Part shown: one piece after another, positions 1 through 9,002 of the stretch
Layout: each line of letters opens with the position of its first letter
Numbering within the stretch: the first letter of the stretch is position 1
From: Deltaproteobacteria bacterium
GTDB lineage: Bacteria; Myxococcota; UBA727; VGSZ01
Length of the DNA: 64,000 nucleotides
Assembly (NCBI GenBank): GCA_020850995.1
Contig: JADZDP010000116.1
Span: 43,709 to 107,708, forward strand
Reading direction: 5' to 3'
Notes under the pieces: model-generated
Database searches by the model: none
Seen by the model: the letters and a program-made list of their open reading frames with translations, nothing else
Told to the model about the DNA's origin: nothing
Made by a program: the position numbers and the translations under genes

Positions 1-1428
1 CGTCGCCTTCTGTGGCGCGAGCATCGCCATGATGCCGCGCATGTCGCCGGCCGTGAGCGTCACCTTCTCGACGCGCGGCTCGTGCCCCGGCGCGCTGATC
101 TCCACCTCGTGCTCGACGTTGGGCACCACCTCGACCGTGACCGGCGTCGTCCCCACCTCGGCGCCGTCCACGCGCACGCGCGCGCCGGCAGGCTGCGCGT
201 CGACGGCGATCTTGGGCGCGGCTGCCACCGCGGGTGCGATCGGCGCCGGCTCTTGCGGGAGCAGGACCAGCGCCGACGCCGCTGCCGCAAGCACGAGCGC
301 CATGACGACCCCGGCGGCGATGCCCACCGAGGCCTTGCTCTGGCCCACCGGCGTCACCACCGTGGGCGCGGTGGGAGGCTTGTCCCCGTGTGCCAGGTTG
401 ATGACGAAGTTGTTGGCGCCCGACGGTGTCAGGTCGACGGTCTTGGCCGAGATCTCCTCGCCCAAGGTGTCGCCGACGAAGCGCGCCGTCTCCAGCTGTA
501 CGTTCTTCAGGCCGCGCACGTCGAGGTACGCCTTGAGCTCCGCGCCGGCGTCCGCCAGCGTGGGATAGCGCCGCTCCACGTCGCGCTCGATCATGCGCGC
601 GACGATGCGCGACAGCTCCGGCGGGCAGCTCGGCTCCGCCTCGACCAGCGGCGGCATGGGCGCGTGCAGCACGGCGCGCAGCACCTCGATGTCGTTGCCG
701 CCGCTGAACAGCTTGCGCCCCGCCACCAGCTCCCACAGCACCACGCCGAGCGCGAACTGGTCTGTGCGCCCGTCGACCTGGCCGCCCATGATCTGCTCGG
801 GCGCCATGTACTGCACCTTGCCCTTGAGCAAGCCGGTGGCCGTGCGCGACGAGCGGTTCGCGGCCTTCGCGATCCCGAAGTCGACCACCTTGGTGACGCC
901 GTCGGTGCGCACCAGGATGTTCTGCGGGCTCACGTCGCGGTGCACGATGTGCAGCGGCGTGCCGTGCAGGTCGCAGGCCTTGTGTGCGTGGTCCAGTGCG
1001 TGCGCGGCCTCGTGCACCACGAACGCCGCCACGTCGACGGGCATGCGCCGCTTGGCGCGCTCGGCGGCGCGCGCCAGGCGCGACAGGTTGTCGCCGCGGA
1101 TGTACTCCATGGCGATGAAGTAGGTGCCGTTCCACAGCCCCACCTCGTAGATGCTGACGATGTTTGGGTGATTGAGCGTGGCGGCGACGCGCGCCTCGTC
1201 GAGGAACTGGTTGACGAAGTCCTCTTGCGCGGCCAGGTCGGGCAAGAGGCTCTTCAGGATCACGAGCCGATCGAAGCCGGCCACACCCGACTGCCGCGCC
1301 AGGAACACCTCGCCCATGCCGCCGATCGCGAGGCGCCGGATGATCTGGTAGCGCCCGAACACGAGCTCGGACGTCTGCGGGGCCACGGAACCCGTTGCGG
1401 CGCCAGTGGGCGTGGTGGTGGGAGCCAC
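1..1428 (-). CDS. Ser/Thr protein kinase (Hanks type) with C-terminal TM segment and PEGA-like domain; 3' end truncated by window edge
   Basis: Reverse-strand reading gives FGRYQIIRRLAIGGMGEVFLARQ, HRDVSPQNILV, DFGIAKA, MAPEQ, then a TM-like stretch and PEGA-like 'AQPAGARVRVDGAEVGTTPVTVEV'; frame open to position 1; GTG start near 1428. Confidence 0.9.
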   Translation of the reverse strand, partial: MAPTTTPTGAATGSVAPQTSELVFGRYQIIRRLAIGGMGEVFLARQSGVAGFDRLVILKSLLPDLAAQEDFVNQFLDEARVAATLNHPNIVSIYEVGLWNGTYFIAMEYIRGDNLSRLARAAERAKRRMPVDVAAFVVHEAAHALDHAHKACDLHGTPLHIVHRDVSPQNILVRTDGVTKVVDFGIAKAANRSSRTATGLLKGKVQYMAPEQIMGGQVDGRTDQFALGVVLWELVAGRKLFSGGNDIEVLRAVLHAPMPPLVEAEPSCPPELSRIVARMIERDVERRYPTLADAGAELKAYLDVRGLKNVQLETARFVGDTLGEEISAKTVDLTPSGANNFVINLAHGDKPPTAPTVVTPVGQSKASVGIAAGVVMALVLAAAASALVLLPQEPAPIAPAVAAAPKIAVDAQPAGARVRVDGAEVGTTPVTVEVVPNVEHEVEISAPGHEPRVEKVTLTAGDMRGIMAMLAPQKAT

Positions 1429-1557
1429 GCCTCGAGCATAGCGAGGACGCTCCCGAGCATCGCGACCTGTCTCCCGCCGTGCTGGTGTAGGCGCTGGTGC
1501 GCAGCGCCTGTCCCCAGGTAGCAGGCGGGCGCGAGTGGGCGCTACCCTCGGCGTGGC

Positions 1558-2658
1558 ATGTGGCGCATCGTCGTCGGGCTCCTCGTCGTCGCGCTCGCAA
1601 CGTCTCCCGCGGCGTTGGCGGGGGCACCGGTGCCGGCGACGAGCCACCTCGACAACGCCGAGCTCATCAAGCGCGCGCGCGCGCAGTTCGCCGAGCTCGA
1701 GTACGACGCGGTGCTGCCCTTGGTCACCGAGCTGCTCGCCCGCGGTGACGCCGTGCCCATCGACGTGCGCCTCGACGCCTATGTGCTCGAGGGCTCGTGC
1801 CGCGCCATCGTGGGCGATCCCATCGAAGCGGAGAAGCCCTTCCGCGCCCTGTTGCGCGGCCGCCCCGACTTCGAGCTGCCGCGGGACACCCCGCCCAAGA
1901 TCATGTCGGTGTTTCGCAAGGTGCAGGCAGAGGAGCGCGCCATCGTCGACGAGATGAGGACGCTCACCCGCGCGCGGCACGTGCGCGAGATGGAGCTCGT
2001 CGGGGCGCACCCGAGCGCACTGCAAGGCGGGCGGCCCGCGACCTTCTCGTACCTGCTGAAGGACCCAAACGGCGCCGCCAGCGCGGTGCGCGTGCAGTAC
2101 CGCAAGCAGGGCGAGCCCGCGTTCTCGTCGCTCGCGCTCCTGCGCGACCAGGTGACGGGCACGTGGAGGGGCGTGTTGCCTGCCGAGGTCACCGCCAACC
2201 CTGGCGGCGCCACGCTGGAGTTCTACGTCGAGACCGCAGACGCTGCGGGCCCGTTGCTCTCGGCGGGCTCGGCCACAGCGCCGCTCACCGCCGCGCTGAC
2301 GCCGGGCCAGGTCGATCACAGCGCGCCGCCGCCACTGCAACCGTGGGTGGTGTGGACGGGCGCGGGCATCAGCGCCGCTCTGCTCGCCACCGGCGCCTCC
2401 TTCGGCGCGGGCATGCTGGTGGTGCAGCAGGACCACCGCCAGCAGGCGGAGCTCTCGGTCGAGGTCCCGCAGCTCGCGCCCGAGCTGAAGACCAAGGAGA
2501 CGCTGGGCATCTCGCTCGCTTGGACGGCCGACGGGCTCTTCATCGCGTCGGGCGTCGCGGCCCTCGCCACCGGCGCGGCGGCGCTGTTCTTCACCGATTG
2601 GGAGGGCCGCGCCGACGCGGCTGAGGCCACGGCCGCGACCCCACCGCCGGGCACCTGA
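1558..2658 (+). CDS. Hypothetical exported/membrane protein (signal peptide, TPR-like N-terminal region, C-terminal TM segments)
   Basis: 366 aa ORF with signal peptide MWRIVVGLLVVALATSPAALA; its stop overlaps the next start by 1 bp. Confidence 0.75.
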   Translation: MWRIVVGLLVVALATSPAALAGAPVPATSHLDNAELIKRARAQFAELEYDAVLPLVTELLARGDAVPIDVRLDAYVLEGSCRAIVGDPIEAEKPFRALLRGRPDFELPRDTPPKIMSVFRKVQAEERAIVDEMRTLTRARHVREMELVGAHPSALQGGRPATFSYLLKDPNGAASAVRVQYRKQGEPAFSSLALLRDQVTGTWRGVLPAEVTANPGGATLEFYVETADAAGPLLSAGSATAPLTAALTPGQVDHSAPPPLQPWVVWTGAGISAALLATGASFGAGMLVVQQDHRQQAELSVEVPQLAPELKTKETLGISLAWTADGLFIASGVAALATGAAALFFTDWEGRADAAEATAATPPPGT

Positions 2659-3518
2659 TGATCGCGCACGCTGCCCTGACCCTGCTGGTCGCGGCGGCCG
2701 ACGCCTCGACCATCACGGTGGGTGGTGTGGAGCGCAGCTATCAGCTGTTCGCGCCCGCGAGCGCCGCGCCCAAGGCGCCGCTCGTGGTGGTGCTGCACGG
2801 ACGCCTCGGCGCCGCCGCGCAGGTGCGCCAACACACCGGCATGGACGCCGAGGCCGACAAGCGCGGCGCGCTGGTGCTCTACCCGCAAGGCATCGATCGT
2901 CGATGGAACGACGCGCGCCAGCTCACCCTCGATCCCGCGCGGCGCTTCGCCGGGAACGACGACGTGGGCTTCGTGCTGGCGGTGATCGACAAGCTCAGCG
3001 CCGAGGGCCGCGTGGACCCGGCGCGTGTGTACGTGGCGGGCCACTCGAATGGCGGCTTCCTCGCGCTCACCCTCGCGTGCACCCACGCCGAGCGCTTCGC
3101 CGGCGTGGGCGCGGTGGCGGCGAGCCTGCCGAAGACCACCTGTGCGCTGTCGCGCGCGCTGCCGGTGATGCTCTTTCACGGCACGGCAGACCCGCTCGTC
3201 CCCTTCGAGGGCGGCGGCGTGGGGCGCAAGAACGAACGCGGCCTCATCTCGAGCAACGCCGACACGGCGCGGGTGTTCGCCGACAAGGCGGGCTGTCAGC
3301 CGCCCACGCGGCGCGCGCCGATCGATCGCGACCAGAAGGACGGCACCCGCGTCATCATCGAGGAGCGCGCCGGCTGCAGCGCGCCGGTGGTCAACGTGAT
3401 CATCGAGGGTGGCGGCCACGGTTGGCCCGGCCGTCCGCCGCGCCTGTCGGCGGCCACGCGCGAGATCGACGCCACTGTGGCGCTGGCGGCCTTCTTCCTC
3501 GACGGCAAGCTGCCCTGA
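2658..3518 (+). CDS. Secreted alpha/beta hydrolase, PHB-depolymerase/feruloyl-esterase (LpqC-like) family
   Basis: VVLHGRLG, nucleophile elbow GHSNGG, LFHGTADPLVPFEGG, GGGHGWPG. Confidence 0.85.
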   Translation: MIAHAALTLLVAAADASTITVGGVERSYQLFAPASAAPKAPLVVVLHGRLGAAAQVRQHTGMDAEADKRGALVLYPQGIDRRWNDARQLTLDPARRFAGNDDVGFVLAVIDKLSAEGRVDPARVYVAGHSNGGFLALTLACTHAERFAGVGAVAASLPKTTCALSRALPVMLFHGTADPLVPFEGGGVGRKNERGLISSNADTARVFADKAGCQPPTRRAPIDRDQKDGTRVIIEERAGCSAPVVNVIIEGGGHGWPGRPPRLSAATREIDATVALAAFFLDGKLP

Positions 3519-3536
3519 CCGGCGCCGCGGCCGACC

Positions 3537-5234
3537 TCACCCGCGCAGCGCAGCGGCGGCGAGCTTGGGGATGCGCAAGAGCGAGGGATCCTGCTCGGCC
3601 TTGAGCATGGTTGCGCCCACCTGATTGAGCGTGCGGTAGCCGTGGAAGTACACGTGCTTCATGCGCGGACGGAAGGGCCCGCGCACCACGCTCTTCTCGG
3701 GGAAGTCGAAGCCGAAGCCGTTGTGCACCTTGCCCATGCCCGACTGGATGTCCTCGGGCGAATGGCCCGGATAGGCGCCCCAGGCGAGCTCGGTGAGCCC
3801 ACCACCCGCGCCCGACCACACGTTGACGCCGATGACGCCGTAGCGCAAGCGCGCCAGCTCGTCCTCGAAGCGCGCCCCCAGGCGCGCCTGGGTTGCAGGA
3901 TCGATGATCACCTGCGCGCCCAGCGTGCCCCACACGACATCGTTGGCGAAGTCGACGGCGCCGGGCAGGAAGTCCTCGCCGCTCCGGCCGGGCAGCTCGA
4001 CCTGGGCGATGACGGTGCAGAAGGCCTCCTGGGTCAGCGCGTACTCGTCTTTCTGCGCGGGGACGTTCGGGATCAGCGCCCATGGCAGCGCGCCCTCCTG
4101 AGCCTCACCCAGCACCTCGGCCTTGGGGTAGCGATCGAGGAATGCCTGGTGGCGCTCGGCGGCGCCCGGGTAGTAGGCCTTGCGCGGCGCCGTGCGCGCC
4201 ATCTCCTCGCGCAAGCACTCCAAGAAGCGATCCTTCTGTGGCCAGTCTTTGGCCAGCACCAGCACCTTGCCGGCGACGCAGGCGAAGCTCGCGTTGTTGG
4301 CCATGGTCGCGAGCACGTGCGCTGCCTGGTAGTGCAGGTCCTTGTCGCGCCACTCGCCGGGCACCACCAGCACCGGGCCCACGCCGCCAAGCTCGGCAGA
4401 GAAGGGCTTGGTGACCTTCTTGTCGCCGCTCTTTTTGCGCCGGGCTTGCTCCTCTGGGGCCGCTCCCCAGACGATGGCGTCGTAGGTGCGGTTGCTGCCG
4501 GTGATGTGCAGCGACTCCACGTCGACGTGGGTGGTGAGGTAGGCCCCCACGTCACCGGCGCCGTAGCACACCTCGAGGAAGCCGCGCTCGATGAAGGGCG
4601 CGAGAATCTTCTCGAGGTGCGGCCCGCCAGCCTCGAGCACGGGGTTCATCTTCATGATGACCACCTCGTGCTCGAACACCAGCTTGTAGAGCGCGTCACA
4701 GGGCGCCAGGAAGCCCATGTTGCCAGCGCCCAGCACCAGGCCGACGCGCCCCTTGGCGGGCTTGGCGTTCACCATGGCGCCTTGGCTCGGCGCTTTGCCC
4801 TTCTCGATCCACACCTCGGCGACCCATTGATCGAGGAGGAGCTTGTCGAAGAGGTTGCGCGGGAACACCTGCGCCACCCAGCGCCCATCGGCGCGCTGGC
4901 GCAGGCTGGCCGGTTTTGGATGGCCGTCGTGCTCGAGGAGCTCGATGTACTGACGCAGGTTGCGCGCCACGATCACTGGCCCATCGAGCCAGGCCTCTCC
5001 CGAGGCCGGTGACTCCGGATCGAAGCCCTTGATGCGCGCCAAGGTCGCGGCCCAGGCCGGGCCCTCGGCCTGCAGGCGCTCCATGGTCGCGCGCAAGAGC
5101 GCGATCTTCTCCTTGCGCGGCACCTGCACCCAGGCGTCCTTCTGCTCCCGCAGACGCGCGAGCTTGCGATCGAGCTCTGCAGTGGCCGTGGGCGGCACCG
5201 ACGAGGGCGGCGTAGGGAAGGCGGGCGAGCTCAT
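3537..5234 (-). CDS. Aldehyde dehydrogenase family protein
   Basis: Long ORF with LVLGAGNMGFLAPCDALYKLV, HITGSNRTYDAIVWG, AELGGVGPVLV, NNASFACVAGKVLVL; start chosen at MSSPAFPTPP (5234). Confidence 0.8.
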   Translation of the reverse strand: MSSPAFPTPPSSVPPTATAELDRKLARLREQKDAWVQVPRKEKIALLRATMERLQAEGPAWAATLARIKGFDPESPASGEAWLDGPVIVARNLRQYIELLEHDGHPKPASLRQRADGRWVAQVFPRNLFDKLLLDQWVAEVWIEKGKAPSQGAMVNAKPAKGRVGLVLGAGNMGFLAPCDALYKLVFEHEVVIMKMNPVLEAGGPHLEKILAPFIERGFLEVCYGAGDVGAYLTTHVDVESLHITGSNRTYDAIVWGAAPEEQARRKKSGDKKVTKPFSAELGGVGPVLVVPGEWRDKDLHYQAAHVLATMANNASFACVAGKVLVLAKDWPQKDRFLECLREEMARTAPRKAYYPGAAERHQAFLDRYPKAEVLGEAQEGALPWALIPNVPAQKDEYALTQEAFCTVIAQVELPGRSGEDFLPGAVDFANDVVWGTLGAQVIIDPATQARLGARFEDELARLRYGVIGVNVWSGAGGGLTELAWGAYPGHSPEDIQSGMGKVHNGFGFDFPEKSVVRGPFRPRMKHVYFHGYRTLNQVGATMLKAEQDPSLLRIPKLAAAALRG

Positions 5235-5324
5235 GGCGGTACTCCTGGTGCCCTCGATAGAGGGTGCAGGGGCGGGTTTCAAAGGGGGCAGGGCAGGCGT
5301 GGCGCGCAAGCGCTATCGTTTGGC

Positions 5325-7046
5325 ATGTCTTTGTACCGCGCCGGCACCACGCTCTCGCTCCTCGCCTCGCTCGCCGTGGCCGTCGCCGGGTGCCCCACGG
5401 CGCCAGCCGAGGGTGAAGGCGAGGAGGGCGAGGGCGAAGAGGGCGAAGGGGAAGGTGAAGGCGAAGGCGAAGGCGAAGGCGAAGGCGAAGGCGAAGGCGA
5501 GGGCGAGGGAGAGCCCATCGTTGAGCCCGGCGATCCCGGCGCAGCCGAGCTGCTCTTGCAGGTGCGCGTCGACACGGGGAGACGAGCCATCTCGCCGCTC
5601 ATCTACGGGTGGAACGGCGGCGATAGCGCCGAACAAGACCGACCCGCGCTGATACGCAGCGGCGGCAACCGCCTGACGGCCTACAACTGGGAGAACAACG
5701 CGAGCAACGCTGGCAGCGACTGGTGTTTTCAGAACGACGCCATGCTCGGCGGACCGAGCGCGCCTCCGGCCAACGCCTTCGTCGACCTCCTCGACGACGC
5801 TGAGGCGCGTGGCACCAGCGCGCTCGTCACGCTGCCCATGGTCGACTTCGTGGCCGCCGATCACGACGACCTCGGTGACGGCGGCCAAGGCCCGCCGTCC
5901 TGCGTGGGCGACGTGGCGAACTCCGGCGCCGACTACGTGCAGACGCGCTTCGTCGAGAACCACGCCGCCAAGGGCGCGGCCTTCGCGGACCCGCCGAACG
6001 AGAGCGACGGCGAGGTGTTCCAAGACGAGGCGCTGGCCTACCTGCGCGCGCACTGGCCCGCGGTGCCGCTCTTGGTCAACCTCGACAACGAGCCCGACCT
6101 CTGGTCTCAGACGCATGCGCGCATCCACCCCGATCCCGTGAGCTACGCCGAGCTGCGCGATCGCACGCTGGCGTTCGCCGGCGCCATCAAGGACGTCGAC
6201 GAGGGCGTCACGGTCTTGGGCTTCGTGAGCTACGGCTACGCCGGCTACACCACGCTGCAGGGCGCGCCCGACGCAGGCGCGCACGGCGAGTTCATCCCCT
6301 GGTTCCTCGACGAGCTGGCCGCCGCCGACGCCACGGCGGGGCGCCGCGTGGTCGACGTGCTCGACCTGCACTGGTACCCCGAGGCGCGGGGCGAGGGAGT
6401 CCGCATCAGCGATGCGCAAGACGACACCGCCGCCGCGGCGCGCGTGCAGGCGCCGCGCTCGCTGTGGGACCCGAGCTACCAAGAGGACAGCTGGATCGCC
6501 AACGACGTCCTGGGCGGCCCGGTGGAGCTGCTGCCGACGCTGTTCGGGCACATCGACGCCCACTACCCCGGTACCGGCCTGTCGTTCACCGAATGGAATT
6601 ACGGCGGCGGCTCGCACATCTCGGGCGCCATCGCGGTGGCCGACGTCCTCGGCGTGATCGGCCGGCTCGGCGTGTTCGCTGCCACCTACTACCCGTTGGC
6701 CGGCGACGAGCCCTTTGCGCGCGCTGGCCTGCGCGTGTTCACCAACGTCGACGGCGTCGGCGCTGCCTTTGGTGTTACCGCGGTGTTCGCCGGCACCGAC
6801 GACGTCGAGCGCGTCACCGTCTACGCCTCGGATCATCCGCTGGTGGTGGTGGCCCTCAACAAGAGCGGCGACAGCATCGATGCCGCGCTGACCTTGGCCG
6901 CGCCCGCCACCGCGCAGCTCGCGCGCTTCGTGCTCGACGGCGACGCGCCCACCATCGCGGCGGCCACGCCCGTCGACGCGGTGGCGCAAAACGCGTTCCG
7001 CGTGACGCTGCCGCCCTGGTCGGTGACGGTGCTGCGGGCGCCGTAG
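5325..7046 (+). CDS. Lipoprotein glycoside hydrolase, GH44 (endoglucanase/xyloglucanase-like), with Glu-Gly repeat linker
   Basis: Lipobox VAGC; (EG)n linker; GH44-like RSGGNRLTAYNWENNASNAGSDW, LVNLDNEPDLW and FTEWNYGG (both candidate catalytic Glu). Confidence 0.85.
   Translation: MSLYRAGTTLSLLASLAVAVAGCPTAPAEGEGEEGEGEEGEGEGEGEGEGEGEGEGEGEGEGEPIVEPGDPGAAELLLQVRVDTGRRAISPLIYGWNGGDSAEQDRPALIRSGGNRLTAYNWENNASNAGSDWCFQNDAMLGGPSAPPANAFVDLLDDAEARGTSALVTLPMVDFVAADHDDLGDGGQGPPSCVGDVANSGADYVQTRFVENHAAKGAAFADPPNESDGEVFQDEALAYLRAHWPAVPLLVNLDNEPDLWSQTHARIHPDPVSYAELRDRTLAFAGAIKDVDEGVTVLGFVSYGYAGYTTLQGAPDAGAHGEFIPWFLDELAAADATAGRRVVDVLDLHWYPEARGEGVRISDAQDDTAAAARVQAPRSLWDPSYQEDSWIANDVLGGPVELLPTLFGHIDAHYPGTGLSFTEWNYGGGSHISGAIAVADVLGVIGRLGVFAATYYPLAGDEPFARAGLRVFTNVDGVGAAFGVTAVFAGTDDVERVTVYASDHPLVVVALNKSGDSIDAALTLAAPATAQLARFVLDGDAPTIAAATPVDAVAQNAFRVTLPPWSVTVLRAP
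5457..5510 (+). repeat. Hexanucleotide tandem repeat, 7 perfect GAAGGC units then GAGGGC and GAGGGA, coding for (Glu-Gly)n
   Basis: Read directly from sequence. Confidence 0.95.
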
Positions 7047-7048
7047 CT

Positions 7049-8155
7049 CTACTCCACCGCGCTCAGCTTCCTGCGCTCGTGCCCCACGTAGATGACACCG
7101 TCGGCGCTGCACGCGTCCCACCATGATGCGCCGGTCTTGACGGTGAAGCGTGGCTCGCCGTCGCGCGCGCCGAACACCATCAGCCCTGCGCTGCCCGTCG
7201 GTACGGCCACCACCTCGCCCACCACCAGCGGCGTGGCGTGCACGATGCCCGGTAGCTCGCGACGCCACGACAGCAGGCCGGTGGCGGCGTCGACGCGCGC
7301 CACTGCGCTGCTGTTTTGGTTGCTCGCGCTCAAGAACAGCGCCGCGCCGCCGAGCGCCAGCGAATTGCCGAAGCTGCCACCGCCGGGCGTGGGCTCGTAG
7401 CCCCAGCGCTTCTTGCCGGAGGCGACGTCCACGGCCCAGGTCTCGGCCACATTGGTGGGCACGTAGATGGAGCGCTCGTCGACGGCGACCGCCTCTGGTT
7501 GGAAGCCGGCGCTGACCCGCCGCTCGCGATCGATCACCGGCCCAGGCACGCGCCACAGCTCCCGTCCGCTGGCGCTGTCGAAGGCGAACACCAGGTTCTC
7601 GGCATTACCGTGCACGAACACACGCCCGTCGCGCACGCCGAGCACCGAGGTGCCCGCGGCCAGCGGGATGCGCAGCAGCTCGCGCCCGGTGGCGGCGTCG
7701 AGCGCGACGGCACCACCGATGAAGCCGAGCCACACGCGCTCGCCTTGTGCGCTGCGCTCCACCTGCGGCGTCGACAACAGGCCGCCCTCGCCGTTCTTGA
7801 AGCGCCAGCGCTCGGCGCCCGTGGCGCGATCGAGCGCGAGCACGTCACCCGAGAAGCCGCCGTGGACCACCAGCGGGCCCACCAGGCCCGGCGCCGCATG
7901 CGGATAGCCGCGACCCACCTCGCGCTGCCACGCCACGCGACCGGTGGCGCGCTCGACGGCAACCAGCAGCGCGTGCTCGCGTTTGTTCACCGGGCGCATC
8001 ACGCCCTGAAACACGCGCTGCTCGTCGGTGGCGCAGCCGCGCGCTGGCGCGCCGGGGAGCGTGGCGGTCCATGCCACCACGCCGCGCGGCGAGTGCGGCG
8101 CCTCCGCGTCGGCGGCGGCGAGCACGAGGGGCAGCGTCCAGAGCGCGACCTGCAT
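7049..8155 (-). CDS. PQQ-like beta-propeller repeat protein, exported
   Basis: Signal peptide and repeated 'ALDRATGAERWRF', 'ALDAATGRELLR', 'AFDSASGRELWRV', 'AVDVASGKKRWGY'. Confidence 0.85.
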   Translation of the reverse strand: MQVALWTLPLVLAAADAEAPHSPRGVVAWTATLPGAPARGCATDEQRVFQGVMRPVNKREHALLVAVERATGRVAWQREVGRGYPHAAPGLVGPLVVHGGFSGDVLALDRATGAERWRFKNGEGGLLSTPQVERSAQGERVWLGFIGGAVALDAATGRELLRIPLAAGTSVLGVRDGRVFVHGNAENLVFAFDSASGRELWRVPGPVIDRERRVSAGFQPEAVAVDERSIYVPTNVAETWAVDVASGKKRWGYEPTPGGGSFGNSLALGGAALFLSASNQNSSAVARVDAATGLLSWRRELPGIVHATPLVVGEVVAVPTGSAGLMVFGARDGEPRFTVKTGASWWDACSADGVIYVGHERRKLSAVE

Positions 8156-8187
8156 GGCGGATGCTCACTCCTGCTCGTGGTGCAGCG

Positions 8188-8994
8188 CTACGGCACCGGC
8201 TTTGGCTCCAAGAGCGGCGGCGGCGCGTCACTGGGATCGCTCGGTGCGTCGGTGGGGCTTGGCACCGGCGCCGGCGGGCGCGGCGGCGGCCCGCTGCCGA
8301 TGCGCCCGCGCACGTCGCGCGCATGCTTGGTGAGCGCGTTCGCGTACAGGTTCGACCAGCGCGTCTGTTCCGAGGCGGCGATGATGTACTGCGACGAGCT
8401 CTGCGCCACGTAGAGCGCGATGCCGCCAACCAAAGAACCGAGCACCACGTACCAGCCGTTTTGGTCGCGGGTCACCACCGAGTAGAGCAGCGCGGCCACC
8501 GAGGCCACCTCGAGCACGGTGGCGCTCACCCCGAGGGTGGTGGTGACGGCGTACTCGAAGCCGTCGTCGATGTTGCCCGTGACCGGCTCGCTCCTGACCA
8601 GGGTGCCATCCGGCAGGGTCGAGGTGAGCCCGATGCTCATCTCTTTCCAGGTGCCGATCTGCAGCGCCGAGGGCCCCGCCAGATCCATGCTGGCGATGGT
8701 GCGCGCTGGCGGCGCGTCGTCGTCGGTGCTGAGGAGCGTGTTGAGCGAGGTCGCCGTGTAGTTCTGCACCTCGCGCTGCCAGGTGCGGCTCGGCGAGAGC
8801 GGCAGCCCGGGCTCGCGCAGCACGGTGCTCTCGCCGTCGAAGCGCACGCCCGCCAGCGGCGGTCCGTCGGCGACCAGCGGCGTGTCGGGCCGCGTGGGCT
8901 TGAGGACCGTGCTGCAACCCGCGCCGAGCACCGCCACCGCCAGTACTGCGAGGGCCAAGACGAAGCGCGATGCGTTCCCCATGCCGTCCACCAT
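8188..8994 (-). CDS. Hypothetical lipoprotein with two predicted TM segments and Pro-rich C-terminus
   Basis: Lipobox LGAGC near N-terminus; starts MVDGMGNASRFVLALAVLAVAVLGAGCS. Confidence 0.65.
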   Translation of the reverse strand: MVDGMGNASRFVLALAVLAVAVLGAGCSTVLKPTRPDTPLVADGPPLAGVRFDGESTVLREPGLPLSPSRTWQREVQNYTATSLNTLLSTDDDAPPARTIASMDLAGPSALQIGTWKEMSIGLTSTLPDGTLVRSEPVTGNIDDGFEYAVTTTLGVSATVLEVASVAALLYSVVTRDQNGWYVVLGSLVGGIALYVAQSSSQYIIAASEQTRWSNLYANALTKHARDVRGRIGSGPPPRPPAPVPSPTDAPSDPSDAPPPLLEPKPVP

Positions 8995-9002
8995 ACCAAC
9001 CC

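Noticed and set aside
82-1521. 479-aa plus-strand ORF
   Set aside because: Antisense to the kinase at 1-1428, which has all Hanks motifs
5457-5510. CRISPR-like periodicity
   Set aside because: 6-bp coding microsatellite without spacers
5313-7556. 747-aa minus-strand ORF with (F-A)n tract
   Set aside because: Antisense to GH44 and out-of-frame with the PQQ-propeller gene; the FAFAFA tract is the reverse of the GAAGGC repeat
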